A stretch of DNA of 64,000 bases from Vibrio tubiashii ATCC 19109 (GTDB lineage Bacteria > Pseudomonadota > Gammaproteobacteria > Enterobacterales > Vibrionaceae): assembly GCF_000772105.1 (NCBI RefSeq), contig NZ_CP009354.1:2914001-2978000 (forward strand), given 5' to 3'. Below the pieces are notes generated by a model. The model saw only the letters and a program-made list of their open reading frames with translations. It had not been told where the DNA came from and did no database searches. Position numbers and translations under genes: made by a program. Positions within the stretch are counted from its first letter, which is position 1. Every line of letters starts with the position of its first letter. Below are positions 47,069-57,860 of the stretch, piece by piece.

Positions 47069-48049
47069 ATGCGTATAATTTTTAACTCAATAATCATCAC
47101 GATTGTCATTACAGCGTTAAATGGGTGTTTTTTCTCCGCTCAAGACAGCCAGCGATGGACTATCGAACCGAAAGGCACCACTAGCTTTGCATTAAGCCGC
47201 GATGCTCGTTTCGCCCTTCTTTACTCTAAAGAACACCAACTTGTTTTATGGGATCTGGATGAAAGCCAAGAGCTCGCTTCATTGGGCGCTCAAGATCCCC
47301 AATCCAGTACCGTTTCACGTATCCGAATTTCAGATAATGGCCGCTTCGCGGTAACCGCAACACAAATCAACTTCGCAGTCTGGGACTTGGCCTGGACACA
47401 AGCTGAAGGACTTTGGTCAATTTCCGACGGCTTAATCCGCGATGTTGATATTGCCAGTAATGGCGATCAAGTGCTGCTTGGTCTATCCAATGGCAAAGCC
47501 ATCTACGTCAACTTAGTCACCGGTCGCCGCCTAGAGTTCCTTGCCCACAATGAAAAAGTCAACTCGGTTGCCCTTTCTCCCAACGGGCGGTTTGCTCTCT
47601 CAGGCGGTAATGACTACAAAGCGCACCTGTGGGATACCAATACTGGACAGATATTAAAAACCTTTGAACATGAACAGAGAGTGAACCGAGTCGCCCTACA
47701 GCGTGATGGCAAATACGCTTTCACTTCCGACGGAGGTAACCAAGCGATTATTTGGGATCTCACCACAGGAGAAGAAATGTCTAAGTTACGCAGCTTCTCT
47801 CGCCAGTTGATTTTCTCAACCGCTCGCTTTTCAGATGATGGTCAATACCTTGTCACCGGAACCCCATCGAGCCGGATCATGGTTTGGGATACTCACACGG
47901 GTAAGCGAGTCGATGGATTTGAAGCGGAACCACTAAAAGATACTCGCCCTCCACGCGCAGTGGTGTATGATGCTGCCTTTGATAGCCAAAACCGAGTGAT
48001 CTCGGGGACATCGGCTGGTATCGCCCAAGCTTGGGATGTGGATTATTAA
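47069..48049 (+). CDS. WD40-repeat lipoprotein
   Basis: A 326-residue exported protein. The signal ends TALNGC, a lipobox. The mature part is a run of WD40 repeats with VLWDL, FAVWDL, AHLWDT, AIIWDL, IMVWDT and AQAWDV, likely one seven-bladed propeller. WD40 lipoproteins of this kind occur next to slyX in Vibrio (from memory); the partner is unknown. ATG at 47069 is preferred to TTG at 47060. Divergent from fkpA. Confidence 0.87.
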   Translation: MRIIFNSIIITIVITALNGCFFSAQDSQRWTIEPKGTTSFALSRDARFALLYSKEHQLVLWDLDESQELASLGAQDPQSSTVSRIRISDNGRFAVTATQINFAVWDLAWTQAEGLWSISDGLIRDVDIASNGDQVLLGLSNGKAIYVNLVTGRRLEFLAHNEKVNSVALSPNGRFALSGGNDYKAHLWDTNTGQILKTFEHEQRVNRVALQRDGKYAFTSDGGNQAIIWDLTTGEEMSKLRSFSRQLIFSTARFSDDGQYLVTGTPSSRIMVWDTHTGKRVDGFEAEPLKDTRPPRAVVYDAAFDSQNRVISGTSAGIAQAWDVDY

Positions 48050-48068
48050 CAGCAAAGATCAGTGAGCC

Positions 48069-48296
48069 ATGACAGAAAAGCGAGTTGAACAATTAGAAAG
48101 CCGCGTGAATGACCTAGAGTGTCAATTGGCTTTCCAAGAGCAGACCATTGAAGAGTTGAACGATGCGCTTAGTCAGCAGCAATTGTTGATCTCAAAAATG
48201 CAGGACCAAATGAAATACGTGGTGGGTAAAGTGAAAAACATGGACACCTCAAACGTTGAAAACCCTGCCAATGAGCCGCCACCACCTCACTACTAA
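48069..48296 (+). CDS. slyX: SlyX family protein
   Basis: A 75-residue protein that is one coiled coil over most of its length (KRVEQLESRVNDLECQLAFQEQTIEELN) with the typical C-terminal PPPPHY. The function of SlyX is unknown. The short spacing to the WD40 gene suggests cotranscription. In E. coli slyX is also next to fkpA. Confidence 0.93.
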   Translation: MTEKRVEQLESRVNDLECQLAFQEQTIEELNDALSQQQLLISKMQDQMKYVVGKVKNMDTSNVENPANEPPPPHY

Positions 48297-48306
48297 GCTC
48301 TACAAA

Positions 48307-48492
48307 CTAGCCAAACACATAGGCAATGACGGCTCCAGCGACCACTAAACAGCCACCAATTCGACGTAGCTGATTGTCTGGCTGTTGACTAAGTTGAGCA
48401 ACCATATTGCGCCAACCGTTTGGAGCGATCAGTGGGCCAAGTCCTTCAACAATAAGTACTAGGCCAAAGGCGAGCCATAGAGAGTTCGACAT
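48307..48492 (-). CDS. DUF2065 small membrane protein (YjeT-like)
   Basis: A 61-residue protein with two hydrophobic segments (LWLAFGLVLIVEGLGPLIAP and CLVVAGAVIAYVFG). The pattern is that of DUF2065/YjeT, which in E. coli also follows hflC. ATG at 48492 is preferred over the longer frame. Function unknown. Confidence 0.85.
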   Translation of the reverse strand: MSNSLWLAFGLVLIVEGLGPLIAPNGWRNMVAQLSQQPDNQLRRIGGCLVVAGAVIAYVFG

Positions 48493-48506
48493 AGATTTCC
48501 TACCAT

Positions 48507-48537
48507 AAAAAAATAAAGGCTCCATTAAGGAGCCTTT
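48507..48537 (-). terminator. Terminator downstream of hflC
   Basis: AAAGGCTCC and GGAGCCTTT form a 9-bp perfect stem around five bases, followed by a T run on the minus strand (ATTTTTTTATG). It is 18 bases past the hflC stop. Confidence 0.88.
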
Positions 48538-48554
48538 ATACTATCAGAGTTTAT

Positions 48555-49532
48555 TTACTTCGCTTCTGCGCCAGTCGCGTTATTCATGTACTGGAAGAAG
48601 TCACTCTTCGGATCCAATACTAGGATATCGCTCTTATCGCTGAATGATTTCTCGTAAGCTTTAAGAGAACGCATAAAGCTAAAGAATTCTGGGTCTTTGT
48701 TATAAGCATCCGAGTAGATTTTCGCAGATTTCGCATCCGCTTCACCTCGTGTTACACGTGCCGTCTTGTCTGCTTCTGCTAGAACTGTAGCCACTTCAAG
48801 ATCAGCTTGTGCACGAATAACTTCTGCCTTCTCACGACCTTGAGAACGGTGCTTACGCGCAACAGATTCACGCTCAGCTCTCATACGGCGGTAGATAGAC
48901 TCACTGATTTCGTCAGGTAGGTTGATTTTCTTCATACGGAAATCAACGATCTCAACACCCAAGTCTGTCATTGCGCTGTCTGAAGTACCGACAAGAACGT
49001 TTTCCATAATTTGGTCACGCTCACCGTCAACTTCTAGCGCTTCTAGAGCGGCTTCAGTTGTCACTTCTTCGCTGTCTGCACTCTCAGGAAGTACATCTTT
49101 GTTACGCGGGCCAGAAACAATCTGCTTGATCTCACGAGCACCAATTTCAGAACGTAGTACGTCGGTGACTTTACGTTCAAGTAGCGCTTCAGCTGTCAAC
49201 GCATTACCCCCACCTGTGGTTAGGTAGTAACGACCGAAGTCTGCGATACGCCATTTAACGTAAGTATCGATCAGAACGTCTTTTTTCTCAGACGTTACGA
49301 AACGGTCAGAACGGCTATCCATTGTTTGGATACGCGCATCTAGCGTCTTCACTCGGTCAAACAGAGGCATCTTGAAATGCAGACCAGGCTCGTAAATCTT
49401 CGACACACCGTTGTCATCAAGAACACGACCAAATCGAATCACCAATCCACGCTCGCCTTCTTGAATCACGAATACTGACATTAGCAGTAGAACAATGGTA
49501 ACGACTAATACAGGGATCATTAACTTACGCAT
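48555..49532 (-). CDS. hflC: HflC, FtsH-modulating SPFH protein
   Basis: A 325-residue inner-membrane protein with one N-terminal anchor (residues 5-24) and a periplasmic SPFH/band 7 domain (EGERGLVIRFGRVL ... YEPGLHFKMPLFD). With HflK it forms a ring that regulates the protease FtsH. It follows hflK by 2 bases. Confidence 0.96.
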   Translation of the reverse strand: MRKLMIPVLVVTIVLLLMSVFVIQEGERGLVIRFGRVLDDNGVSKIYEPGLHFKMPLFDRVKTLDARIQTMDSRSDRFVTSEKKDVLIDTYVKWRIADFGRYYLTTGGGNALTAEALLERKVTDVLRSEIGAREIKQIVSGPRNKDVLPESADSEEVTTEAALEALEVDGERDQIMENVLVGTSDSAMTDLGVEIVDFRMKKINLPDEISESIYRRMRAERESVARKHRSQGREKAEVIRAQADLEVATVLAEADKTARVTRGEADAKSAKIYSDAYNKDPEFFSFMRSLKAYEKSFSDKSDILVLDPKSDFFQYMNNATGAEAK

Positions 49533-49534
49533 TC

Positions 49535-50725
49535 TTAATATCTCCCTTGACGTGAACCAGTTGAACGAGATTGCGAGTCTGAAGTTGTCTCATTTGTCTG
49601 AGTTTCTAGCTCAATTTGATCGTATGCAGAAGAAGACTTCGTGCTACGTTTGGTTTGAGTCTTACCTTCACCAGCCAACTTATCGATTGGCAAGTAAAGC
49701 AGGTTGCCACTTGATTCAGAATCAATCAGAACCTTAGAAGTGCTACTGTAGACTTCTTCCATCGTGTCTAGGTATAGACGGTTACGAGTAACTTCAGGTG
49801 CTGCTTGGTATTCAGGAAGTAGCTTCTCAAACTGCGCTACTTGACCAAGTGCTTCATTCACTACGCGCTCAGAGTAACCCAGTGCCTCTTTCTTCAAACG
49901 CTCAGCTCGACCCGTCGCTTTTGGAAGAATATCGTTACGGTAAGCTTCTGCTTCACGCTCAAAACGCTCTTCATCCTCACGCGCTGCGATAGCATCATCG
50001 AATGCGTCTTTAACTTGCTCAGGTGGACGTGCAGACTGGAAGTTGACGTCAACAATGACGACACCCATATCGTAGCTATCTACGATTTCATTTAACGTTT
50101 CCTGAGTGCTTTGACGAATTTGCTGACGACCAGTCGTCAGGATGCTATCCATCAGAGAGTCACCAATCACTGCACGAAGCGCAGAGTCGGTCGCTTGGCG
50201 TAAGCTGTCGTCTGCGTTGGTTACGCGGAATAGATATTTGTACGGGTCAGCAACACGGTACTGAACATCCATCGCAACCGTAACTACGTTTTCATCTTTA
50301 GTCAGCATTAGACCTGATGAACGTAGTGAGCGAATCGCCTGTACGTTAACCGGTGACACTTCATCAATGAAGCGCGGACGCCAGTTTAGACCAGGATCGA
50401 CAACGCGATCGTATTTACCGAGACGTAGCACTACGCCACGCTCTGCTTCGCCGATAGTGTAAAAGCCAGCGAAGAACCAAATTGCTATTGCGATTGCTGC
50501 GATAACACCAAAACCTAGTGCTCCGCCACCGCCAATAGACGATCCTTTACCGCCTTTGCCACCACCAAACTTTCCACCCAGTTTCTGACTCAGTTTATTA
50601 AATACTTCGTCTAAGTCTGGCGGTCCTTGATCACGGCCACCTTTGTTACCACGATTGTTATTACCCCAAGGGTCATTATCGCGGCCATTGTTGCCGTTGT
50701 TATTACCAGGCTCATTCCACGCCAT
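49535..50725 (-). CDS. hflK: HflK, FtsH-modulating SPFH protein
   Basis: A 396-residue partner of HflC. The N-terminal cytoplasmic part is Gly/Asn-rich (about residues 1-75, several NNGNN and GGKGG runs), then one membrane anchor (about residues 78-98), then a band 7 domain (GEAERGVVLRLGKYDRVVDPGLNWR) and a Gln/Ser/Thr-rich tail. The gene lies between hflX and hflC. Confidence 0.96.
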   Translation of the reverse strand: MAWNEPGNNNGNNGRDNDPWGNNNRGNKGGRDQGPPDLDEVFNKLSQKLGGKFGGGKGGKGSSIGGGGALGFGVIAAIAIAIWFFAGFYTIGEAERGVVLRLGKYDRVVDPGLNWRPRFIDEVSPVNVQAIRSLRSSGLMLTKDENVVTVAMDVQYRVADPYKYLFRVTNADDSLRQATDSALRAVIGDSLMDSILTTGRQQIRQSTQETLNEIVDSYDMGVVIVDVNFQSARPPEQVKDAFDDAIAAREDEERFEREAEAYRNDILPKATGRAERLKKEALGYSERVVNEALGQVAQFEKLLPEYQAAPEVTRNRLYLDTMEEVYSSTSKVLIDSESSGNLLYLPIDKLAGEGKTQTKRSTKSSSAYDQIELETQTNETTSDSQSRSTGSRQGRY

Positions 50726-50770
50726 TAGAAAGCTCCATCATTTGATATGACGTTATACTGTAGCAGTCAT

Positions 50771-52060
50771 TTAAGTAACTATAAAGTCACGTAAAACTGC
50801 CCCTTCTCTTTTTTCAAGTCTAGACCAATCCACTTGTTGCATGCGAACATTAATCAACAAGTTACCTTCCTGGTCATATTCTTCTCGTTGAATACATTTC
50901 ATCTGGAAGAATGTACTACGAATTCGCCCTTGATGTTGTGGCGGGATTCGCAATTGATACTGAACCATTTGACTTGCGAGACGCTCAGTCAACGCATCAA
51001 ACAGCAGCTCAATACCTATGCCTTCCATTGCAGAAACCCAAACTGCGCGAGGAATTCCTTCCTCATCACGTTCTATACGAGGTTTCTGGTCTTCTAGATT
51101 ATCAATCTTGTTCATGACAACCAGAGACGGTACCTCGTGGGCATCGATCTCTTCTAGCACTTCATGAACAGCTTGAATATTCTCACGAAAACGGTCGTCG
51201 CTGGCATCTACAACATGTAACAAAATGTCAGCTTCTTGAGTTTCTTGCAGTGTTGCTTTAAATGCAGCAACAAGATCGTGCGGAAGATGACGAATAAACC
51301 CTACCGTATCGGCTAAGATTGCCGGGCCAACATCCGCTAGCTCTATTTTACGTAAAGTTGGGTCTAGCGTAGCAAACAACTGGTCTGCGGCATAAACGCC
51401 TGCTTCTGTAATACGGTTAAATAGGGTCGACTTACCTGCGTTGGTATAACCCACTAGGGAAACAGTCGGGATTTCCGCTCGATTTCGAGCACGGCGACCT
51501 TGTTCACGCTGTTTAGCTACTTTCTCTAAACGGCGCAGTATCGCTTTAATACGATCACGCAATAGACGTCGGTCAGTTTCTAACTGAGTTTCACCTGGAC
51601 CACGTAAACCGATACCACCTTTCTGTCTTTCAAGGTGCGTCCAACCGCGGATCAATCGGGTTGAGATATGGCGAAGCTGAGCAAGCTCAACCTGCAATTT
51701 ACCTTCATGAGTTCGGGCGCGTTGAGCAAAGATATCGAGGATCAGACCTGTACGGTCAACCACACGGCACTTACACAACTGTTCGAGGTTACGTTCTTGG
51801 GCAGGAGAGAGGGCGTGATTAAAAATCACAATATCAGCGCCAGATAACTGCACAGCCTGTGCAATCTCTTGAGCCTTACCCTCTCCGACATAGTATTTAG
51901 GGTGTGGAGACTGGCGACTTCCAGTTACAACTTGTAACGCAGAAACGCCAGCTGAAGAGACCAACATCTCAAATTCGCTGAGATCTTCCCACTCCCCTTC
52001 TTGCGTGAAGTTGATATGAACAAGTACGGCTCGCTCACCGGCTTCATAACGGTCAAACAA
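50771..52060 (-). CDS. hflX: Ribosome-associated GTPase HflX
   Basis: A 429-residue GTPase that splits stalled ribosomes. The N-terminal domain has YYVGEGKAQEIA and FNHALSPAQERNLE, followed by the GTPase domain with GYTNAGKSTLFN, DTVGFIRHLP and NKIDNL. It is in the conserved hfq-hflX-hflK-hflC cluster, 40 bases after hfq. Confidence 0.97.
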   Translation of the reverse strand: MFDRYEAGERAVLVHINFTQEGEWEDLSEFEMLVSSAGVSALQVVTGSRQSPHPKYYVGEGKAQEIAQAVQLSGADIVIFNHALSPAQERNLEQLCKCRVVDRTGLILDIFAQRARTHEGKLQVELAQLRHISTRLIRGWTHLERQKGGIGLRGPGETQLETDRRLLRDRIKAILRRLEKVAKQREQGRRARNRAEIPTVSLVGYTNAGKSTLFNRITEAGVYAADQLFATLDPTLRKIELADVGPAILADTVGFIRHLPHDLVAAFKATLQETQEADILLHVVDASDDRFRENIQAVHEVLEEIDAHEVPSLVVMNKIDNLEDQKPRIERDEEGIPRAVWVSAMEGIGIELLFDALTERLASQMVQYQLRIPPQHQGRIRSTFFQMKCIQREEYDQEGNLLINVRMQQVDWSRLEKREGAVLRDFIVT

Positions 52061-52100
52061 GCAATCAACTCCTTACAAACAAATATGGTAATTCAGAGAA

Positions 52101-52397
<297 letters not shown>

Positions 52398-52553
52398 TTA
52401 TTTAGCTAGTGGTGCGCTGCATTAAAAGATGCGGCCTTTGCTCTGAGCTAAACGAATAAAATAACACCCTGTCGCTACTTGTTATGACGGCTTTAAAGCG
52501 AAATTTCAAGTAACAGATCCTTTACAGGGCACATTCACGCAAAAGCGATCACA

Positions 52554-53504
52554 TTATACACAGCTAAAACCTTCAGATGCTATGGCATTTGAGACAGTTT
52601 CTAGCGCGTGTTCAATGTTTTCACTATCTAACCAAGTTAAATCATCCCAGCTGCGTAACCAGGTGATTTGTCGCTTGGCCAATTGACGGGTTGCACAGAC
52701 GCCCTTAAAAATGGCTTCATCTAACGTGCAGTTCCCATCCAAATAGTCCCACATCTGCCTATAACCTACACAACGAATCGAAGGTAGATCTGGGTGAAGA
52801 TCGTCGCGAGCATATAGCGCACGCATTTCATCTTCAAACCCCGCTTCGATCATCTTCTCGTAGCGCAGCTCAATTCGGCGATGGAGCTCTGCCCTTTCCT
52901 TGGGAGCTATTGCAAACTGTTTAACTCGGTACGGCAGGCTTTCGCCCTTAGTTTGAGTTAACTCAGTAAGAGTTTTACCTGAAATTCGATAAACTTCCAA
53001 TGCCCTAGACAATCTTTGTGGATCATTCGGGTGGATTCGCTCTGCTGAGACAGGATCAATTTCTTTTAACTGATCGTGTAATTTATCCCAACCCAAAGCT
53101 AAAGCTTCTTGCTCTATCTGTTGGCGAATTTCAGTATCCGCGGCTGGCAGTGGCGATAACCCTTCCAGTAACGCTTTGTAGTAAAGCATGGTGCCACCTA
53201 CGAGAAGTGGGATCTTGCCTTGCTCTACAATTTTATTCATTTCATTCAGCGCATCACGACGAAAATCAGCAGCAGAATAGGCTTCACTAGGATCAAGAAT
53301 GTCGATCAAGCGATGCGGCGCTTGGGCTTGTTCCTCGGCATCAGGTTTTGCCGTACCAATATCCATTCCTTTGTAGATCAGTGCTGAATCAACTGAAATG
53401 ATCTCTACCGGGAATTTCTGGCGTAAACGAATCGCAAGATCCGTTTTTCCTGACGCTGTTGGCCCCATTAAAAATAGAGCTAAAGGTAATTCTGTGTTGT
53501 TCAT
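52554..53504 (-). CDS. miaA: tRNA dimethylallyltransferase MiaA
   Basis: Adds the dimethylallyl group to A37 of tRNAs that read UNN codons. The 316-residue protein has a P-loop [29 protein letters not shown], and [11 protein letters not shown], with the conserved C-terminal [13 protein letters not shown]. It overlaps the mutL stop by 4 bases. Confidence 0.97.
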   Translation of the reverse strand: MNNTELPLALFLMGPTASGKTDLAIRLRQKFPVEIISVDSALIYKGMDIGTAKPDAEEQAQAPHRLIDILDPSEAYSAADFRRDALNEMNKIVEQGKIPLLVGGTMLYYKALLEGLSPLPAADTEIRQQIEQEALALGWDKLHDQLKEIDPVSAERIHPNDPQRLSRALEVYRISGKTLTELTQTKGESLPYRVKQFAIAPKERAELHRRIELRYEKMIEAGFEDEMRALYARDDLHPDLPSIRCVGYRQMWDYLDGNCTLDEAIFKGVCATRQLAKRQITWLRSWDDLTWLDSENIEHALETVSNAIASEGFSCV

Positions 53505-55465
53505 AATTCTAACGCTGCAATCGTTGCAGAAAAGTCTACTGGCTTAACAAAGGTTTGGTCACTAAGTGGAAGTCTTCCCTGCCACAATTGCTCTACATCA
53601 GCAATGATCTGGATGGCTTCCGACAAAGTGTAGTCACTTTTTACCTGAGTAATATGATCACTAAGCCATTTTGCTAACTGGGTATGTGACAGCGGCTGTG
53701 AAGCGGCTTGGCACGAGACCGCGTAAGATAGCAGATCTGGCACCAGTTGTTGCAAGTTTTGTTGCCTCAATGGTTGGGGCACCCCCATTACCATCAGCGC
53801 CTTATTACCGCGTGCTTTTAGCTCAATGCCGAATGTATCGAGCGTTGGCTGAAGCGCTTGCGCAACTTCCAGCAAAGCGTAATCTAACTTAACCGACAAT
53901 GGAACTAACAGCGGTTGGCTTTTTAAATTGCCTTCGCGCGTCGACAATTGACCATTAACCCTAAGCCACTCTGCTTTAGCAAGGTTAACTAAACGCGTTC
54001 CTTGCTTATCTGCCATCACAAGATATCGACCTTGTACGACATGGATTGCTTTTCCTAACGATTCGACAACCTGAGTGTCAACTTGTTCATTTGAATTCGT
54101 CTTTGCCGCTGGAATTTGTGCTTCTTCAGCTTCAGCGATCTCCGGCGTTTGGAGTAATTCCTGATAGGCTTTCACTTCCTGCTTACTCGGTGCAGGTTCG
54201 CTATAGCGCTCAGTGACTCTTGGCTTGTTTAGCGGGCGAGATTCTTGCCATTCATTTCTTGGCTGCGCTTCACGCACACTCTCTCGACTTTCGGCATAAT
54301 CGGCTTTACCGGGATAAGAAGGCACTGATTCAATTGCGCGATATTCTTGTTGAGAAGTACGATTTGCCACTTCACTAGGTGCGGAAATGGGCTCTGGCTC
54401 ATCCGTAGGGTTTGATGGCTGCTCTACATGGAATGCAGACGCGGTTTGTTCAGGCTTATCAATATGGGCACTTTGAGCCAAGGCATCACTCAGCGCTTGG
54501 TAGATGAAGTCATGCACAAGACGCGCTTGATGGAAACGAACTTCATGCTTGGCAGGGTGCACATTGACATCGACTTGATGTGGATCGAGTTCGATAAAGA
54601 GCACATATGTCGCAAACTGATCAGGGCGCAGGCTAGTCTCATAGCTTTGGCGAATCGCGTGATTGATCAGTTTGTCACGCATCATGCGACCATTAACGTA
54701 ACAGTATTGCAGATCGCTTTGCTGACGAGCGCCCTCTGGCGTGGTAATCCAACCATGCAGTTTGAGCCCTTGATGCTCTAGCTCTATTTTAAGCATATTA
54801 CGCACAAAGGCGTTGCCACACACAGCTGCAATCCGCTTTTCTGCCTGCGCCTCAGTTTTCGCCGCGCGATACTGCTTAATGAGTTTGCCGTTGTGTCTGA
54901 GATTAATGGTGACGTCGAAGCGGCTCAGCGCAATCCGTTTCAATAACTCATCTATATGGGTGAATTCAGTTTTCTCTGTACGCAGAAACTTACGCCTCGC
55001 CGGCGTATTGAAGAACAGATCAAGCACTTCAACCGTGGTACCAATGGGATGAGCAGCAGGCTGAAGCTTAACCTGCATCTCACGACCTTCACTGTACGCT
55101 GACCATGCTTGCTCTTGCGTCGCGGGTCGTGAGGTCATGGTTAAACGAGCAACAGAACTGATACTCGCTAAGGCTTCACCACGAAAGCCTAAGCTAATGA
55201 TCGCTTCCAGATCGTCAAGGGTGTGAATCTTCGACGTCGCATGTCGACTTAACGCCAGACTTAACTCATCTTTGACGATCCCTTTGCCATTGTCGCGCAC
55301 ACGGATCAGCTTGGCGCCGCCCTTCTCGATATCAATATCAATGCGTGTTGCGCCAGAATCTAAGCTATTTTCCACCAACTCTTTGACTACAGAAGCGGGT
55401 CTTTCTACCACTTCGCCCGCCGCGATTTGGTTGGCAAGGCGCGCAGGAAGGATCTTAATCGTCAC
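53501..55465 (-). CDS. mutL: DNA mismatch repair protein MutL
   Basis: GHKL ATPase that couples MutS to MutH. The product is 654 residues from GTG at 55465 ([23 protein letters not shown]); a GTG three codons earlier is also possible, and neither has a strong ribosome binding site. The N-terminal domain has ENSLDSG, DNGKGI and [14 protein letters not shown] variable linker (about residues 335-450) precedes a C-terminal dimerisation domain without the DQHAxxE endonuclease motif, as in E. coli-type MutL. Confidence 0.96.
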   Translation of the reverse strand: MTIKILPARLANQIAAGEVVERPASVVKELVENSLDSGATRIDIDIEKGGAKLIRVRDNGKGIVKDELSLALSRHATSKIHTLDDLEAIISLGFRGEALASISSVARLTMTSRPATQEQAWSAYSEGREMQVKLQPAAHPIGTTVEVLDLFFNTPARRKFLRTEKTEFTHIDELLKRIALSRFDVTINLRHNGKLIKQYRAAKTEAQAEKRIAAVCGNAFVRNMLKIELEHQGLKLHGWITTPEGARQQSDLQYCYVNGRMMRDKLINHAIRQSYETSLRPDQFATYVLFIELDPHQVDVNVHPAKHEVRFHQARLVHDFIYQALSDALAQSAHIDKPEQTASAFHVEQPSNPTDEPEPISAPSEVANRTSQQEYRAIESVPSYPGKADYAESRESVREAQPRNEWQESRPLNKPRVTERYSEPAPSKQEVKAYQELLQTPEIAEAEEAQIPAAKTNSNEQVDTQVVESLGKAIHVVQGRYLVMADKQGTRLVNLAKAEWLRVNGQLSTREGNLKSQPLLVPLSVKLDYALLEVAQALQPTLDTFGIELKARGNKALMVMGVPQPLRQQNLQQLVPDLLSYAVSCQAASQPLSHTQLAKWLSDHITQVKSDYTLSEAIQIIADVEQLWQGRLPLSDQTFVKPVDFSATIAALEL

Positions 55466-55479
55466 GTCTGGCACTCACT

Positions 55480-57204
55480 CTAGTTGTGGGGAATGATCAA
55501 CACCTGACCAACCGCCAACTGATCAGAACGCAAGTTATTGGCTTTGCGAATGTTGTTCACACTGACCTGATACTTGCTGGCAATTTTACCCAAGAACTCA
55601 CCACGCTTAACTGTGTGCTTACGCAGTGGTTGATCTTTCATACTCACAGTAATCTTTAACTTTTGCCCAAGTTTTAGTGTATCGGACTTGAGCTTATTTT
55701 CTTTCTTAATAGCAGCAACCGAAACTTTGTACTTCTCTGCGATCTTTCCTAGATACTCGCCACGCTGTACTACGTGAGTCAGAGTCTTAGTTTCAACTGG
55801 ATTTTTAATTTGTGGCACCGAGATAGACTTACTTGAGCCCGGAATCGTCAGGATCTGACCAATGGCTAAACTGGTACTCTTGAGCTTATTGGTCTGCATA
55901 ATCGCTTTTGTCGATGTGCCATACTTGCTGGCTATCAACGACAGCGACTCACCGCGTGCCACTTTGTGCTTGATGGTTTTACCGCGATTAGCAAACAGAG
56001 TGCCTTCCGGAGGGTTTGCCTCAAAATACTGGACAATTGCCTTAGCAAGCGAGCGCGCCAGTTTGTCTTGGTGACTACGCTGGAACAACAACCTTTCTTC
56101 AGTCGGGTTAGTAATAAAGCCTGTCTCAACGAGTACAGAAGGAATATCTGGTGACTTCAATACTGCCAAGCTTGCGTTAACCGGATCTTTCTTGTGCAGC
56201 TTGATACCCGCTCGCGTCATTTCTCGCAGGATCTTCGTTGCCAGTTTATAACCTTCTTTTTGTGAGTGGCTAAACTGTAGATCTAGTAGAGTCTGACTGA
56301 CATTCCTATCGTTATTGTTCTTTGAAAGGACTTCTCCAGCCCCACCTAGTAGTTGAGATTGTTCCTCATGATTCTCTACCCAACGCGCTATCTCCGAGTT
56401 TGCTCGACGAGTATTCAAGACAAATACTGAACCACCACGCGGTTGAGGCGTATGGAAACCATCGGCGTGAATCGAAACCAGTAAGTGTGCTTTGTTACGG
56501 CGAGCTATCTCTGAACGTTTGTTTAAATTGACAAAGTAGTCACCGCCTCGGGTCAGTACGGCTTTCATTCCCGGCACAGCATTGATTTGGGCAACGATCT
56601 TCTTAGAGATTGCTAAGGTCGCATGCTTTTCATATTTTTTGCTCGGACCAATTGAACCTGGGTCTTCACCACCATGACCAGGGTCAATCGCCACCACGAT
56701 ATCTGCCGTTCCGGCCAACTGAGAAGCATCACGGCTCACTGTTGTTGAGCTGCTTGATTTTGCAGGAGTTGAGGTTGCTTTCTTCTGACTGCCATGAGGC
56801 ATATCGATCACAAGACGGTGACCATACTGTCCCCCCGGAGTGGGTGCAAGCTTAAACAGTTGAGGAGTCACTTTTCGTTTTAGCTCAAACACCAAACGAT
56901 AAGTGCCTTTATTGGGCGGAGAGCTTTTACGGATCTTTTTCAAGACTGGACTATCGGTGATGTTGATAGGCAGCTTAGTGCTCAGAGACGTTTTCTTTAA
57001 ATCAACGACTAAACGCTCTGGACTAGAGAGCGTAAAATAGCTGTAGTCAGCTTCTGATGAAAGATCGATGACAACACGTGTCTCATCAGGAGAAGGCCAA
57101 ACACGAATCCCTTCTAGCGCGTTTGCGAATGCAAAACCGGGCGCAAGAGTAAGAGCAAGAAGAAATGGAAAGAAAACAGCTCTTATAAAAGTACTCTTCA
57201 ACAT
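55480..57204 (-). CDS. amiB: N-acetylmuramoyl-L-alanine amidase AmiB-type with three LysM repeats
   Basis: Periplasmic zinc amidase that splits septal peptidoglycan. The 574-residue product from ATG 57204 (GGAG upstream) has a signal peptide, an AMIN domain ([20 protein letters not shown]), an Amidase_3 domain with the zinc ligands ([36 protein letters not shown]), and three C-terminal LysM repeats (about 400-445, 465-510, 525-570). E. coli AmiB lacks LysM, while Vibrio AmiB carries it, so it binds glycan directly. It overlaps tsaE by 7 bases. Confidence 0.95.
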   Translation of the reverse strand: MLKSTFIRAVFFPFLLALTLAPGFAFANALEGIRVWPSPDETRVVIDLSSEADYSYFTLSSPERLVVDLKKTSLSTKLPINITDSPVLKKIRKSSPPNKGTYRLVFELKRKVTPQLFKLAPTPGGQYGHRLVIDMPHGSQKKATSTPAKSSSSTTVSRDASQLAGTADIVVAIDPGHGGEDPGSIGPSKKYEKHATLAISKKIVAQINAVPGMKAVLTRGGDYFVNLNKRSEIARRNKAHLLVSIHADGFHTPQPRGGSVFVLNTRRANSEIARWVENHEEQSQLLGGAGEVLSKNNNDRNVSQTLLDLQFSHSQKEGYKLATKILREMTRAGIKLHKKDPVNASLAVLKSPDIPSVLVETGFITNPTEERLLFQRSHQDKLARSLAKAIVQYFEANPPEGTLFANRGKTIKHKVARGESLSLIASKYGTSTKAIMQTNKLKSTSLAIGQILTIPGSSKSISVPQIKNPVETKTLTHVVQRGEYLGKIAEKYKVSVAAIKKENKLKSDTLKLGQKLKITVSMKDQPLRKHTVKRGEFLGKIASKYQVSVNNIRKANNLRSDQLAVGQVLIIPHN

Positions 57205-57662
57205 AACTCCAACTGTTCTAATAATTGACATCCGTACTGATTATTTGCCGTCAGTACAACAACACGTGCCTCTCCGTCATAACGAAGATCAATATCCAGA
57301 TCGGCTTCTGGCAGCAGACCTTGTCCTTTCTCAGGCCACTCCACCAAACAGATAGCATCTGAAGTGAAGTAATCACGGATCCCCATAAACTCAAGTTCTT
57401 CAGGATCCGCTAAACGGTAAAGATCAAAATGGTAAACCTGCCACTGATCCAGCTGATAAGGTTCAACAAGAGTGTAAGTTGGGCTTTTCACATTGCCTTC
57501 ATGACCAAGCGCGCGAACAAAACCACGACTAAATGTCGTTTTACCTGCACCCAAATCACCGTGTAAGTAGATGGTGGTTTGTTGAGAGCACAAGTGTGCC
57601 AATGCTGTCCCTAATTGAATCGTTGCTTGTTCATCTTTAAGGGCAAATTGTTTGGTGGTCAT
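57198..57662 (-). CDS. tsaE: tRNA threonylcarbamoyladenosine biosynthesis ATPase TsaE
   Basis: A 154-residue P-loop ATPase ([13 protein letters not shown]) with [11 protein letters not shown] and [17 protein letters not shown], the TsaE hallmarks. It works with TsaB and TsaD in t6A formation. ATG at 57662 is preferred to the TTG-started longer frame. In E. coli nnrD lies between tsaE and queG; here there is only a 198-base gap to queG. Confidence 0.95.
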   Translation of the reverse strand: MTTKQFALKDEQATIQLGTALAHLCSQQTTIYLHGDLGAGKTTFSRGFVRALGHEGNVKSPTYTLVEPYQLDQWQVYHFDLYRLADPEELEFMGIRDYFTSDAICLVEWPEKGQGLLPEADLDIDLRYDGEARVVVLTANNQYGCQLLEQLELC

Positions 57663-57860
57663 GAAGATCAATCTCTACGCTGTGACTATATAAAAATCAA
57701 AAGAACAGGAATAGTAAACTGGGTTGGAATTGAGAGACAAGAGATCTTGTGTAAGTAAAACGAAAAATCAGCGATTTCTTGCCATTTTTCGCTTTTCCTT
57801 GGCTAGATCCTGCATATAAGATCCGTTAAGATCCTGCCCCCTTTACCCGGAGCAATCAGA

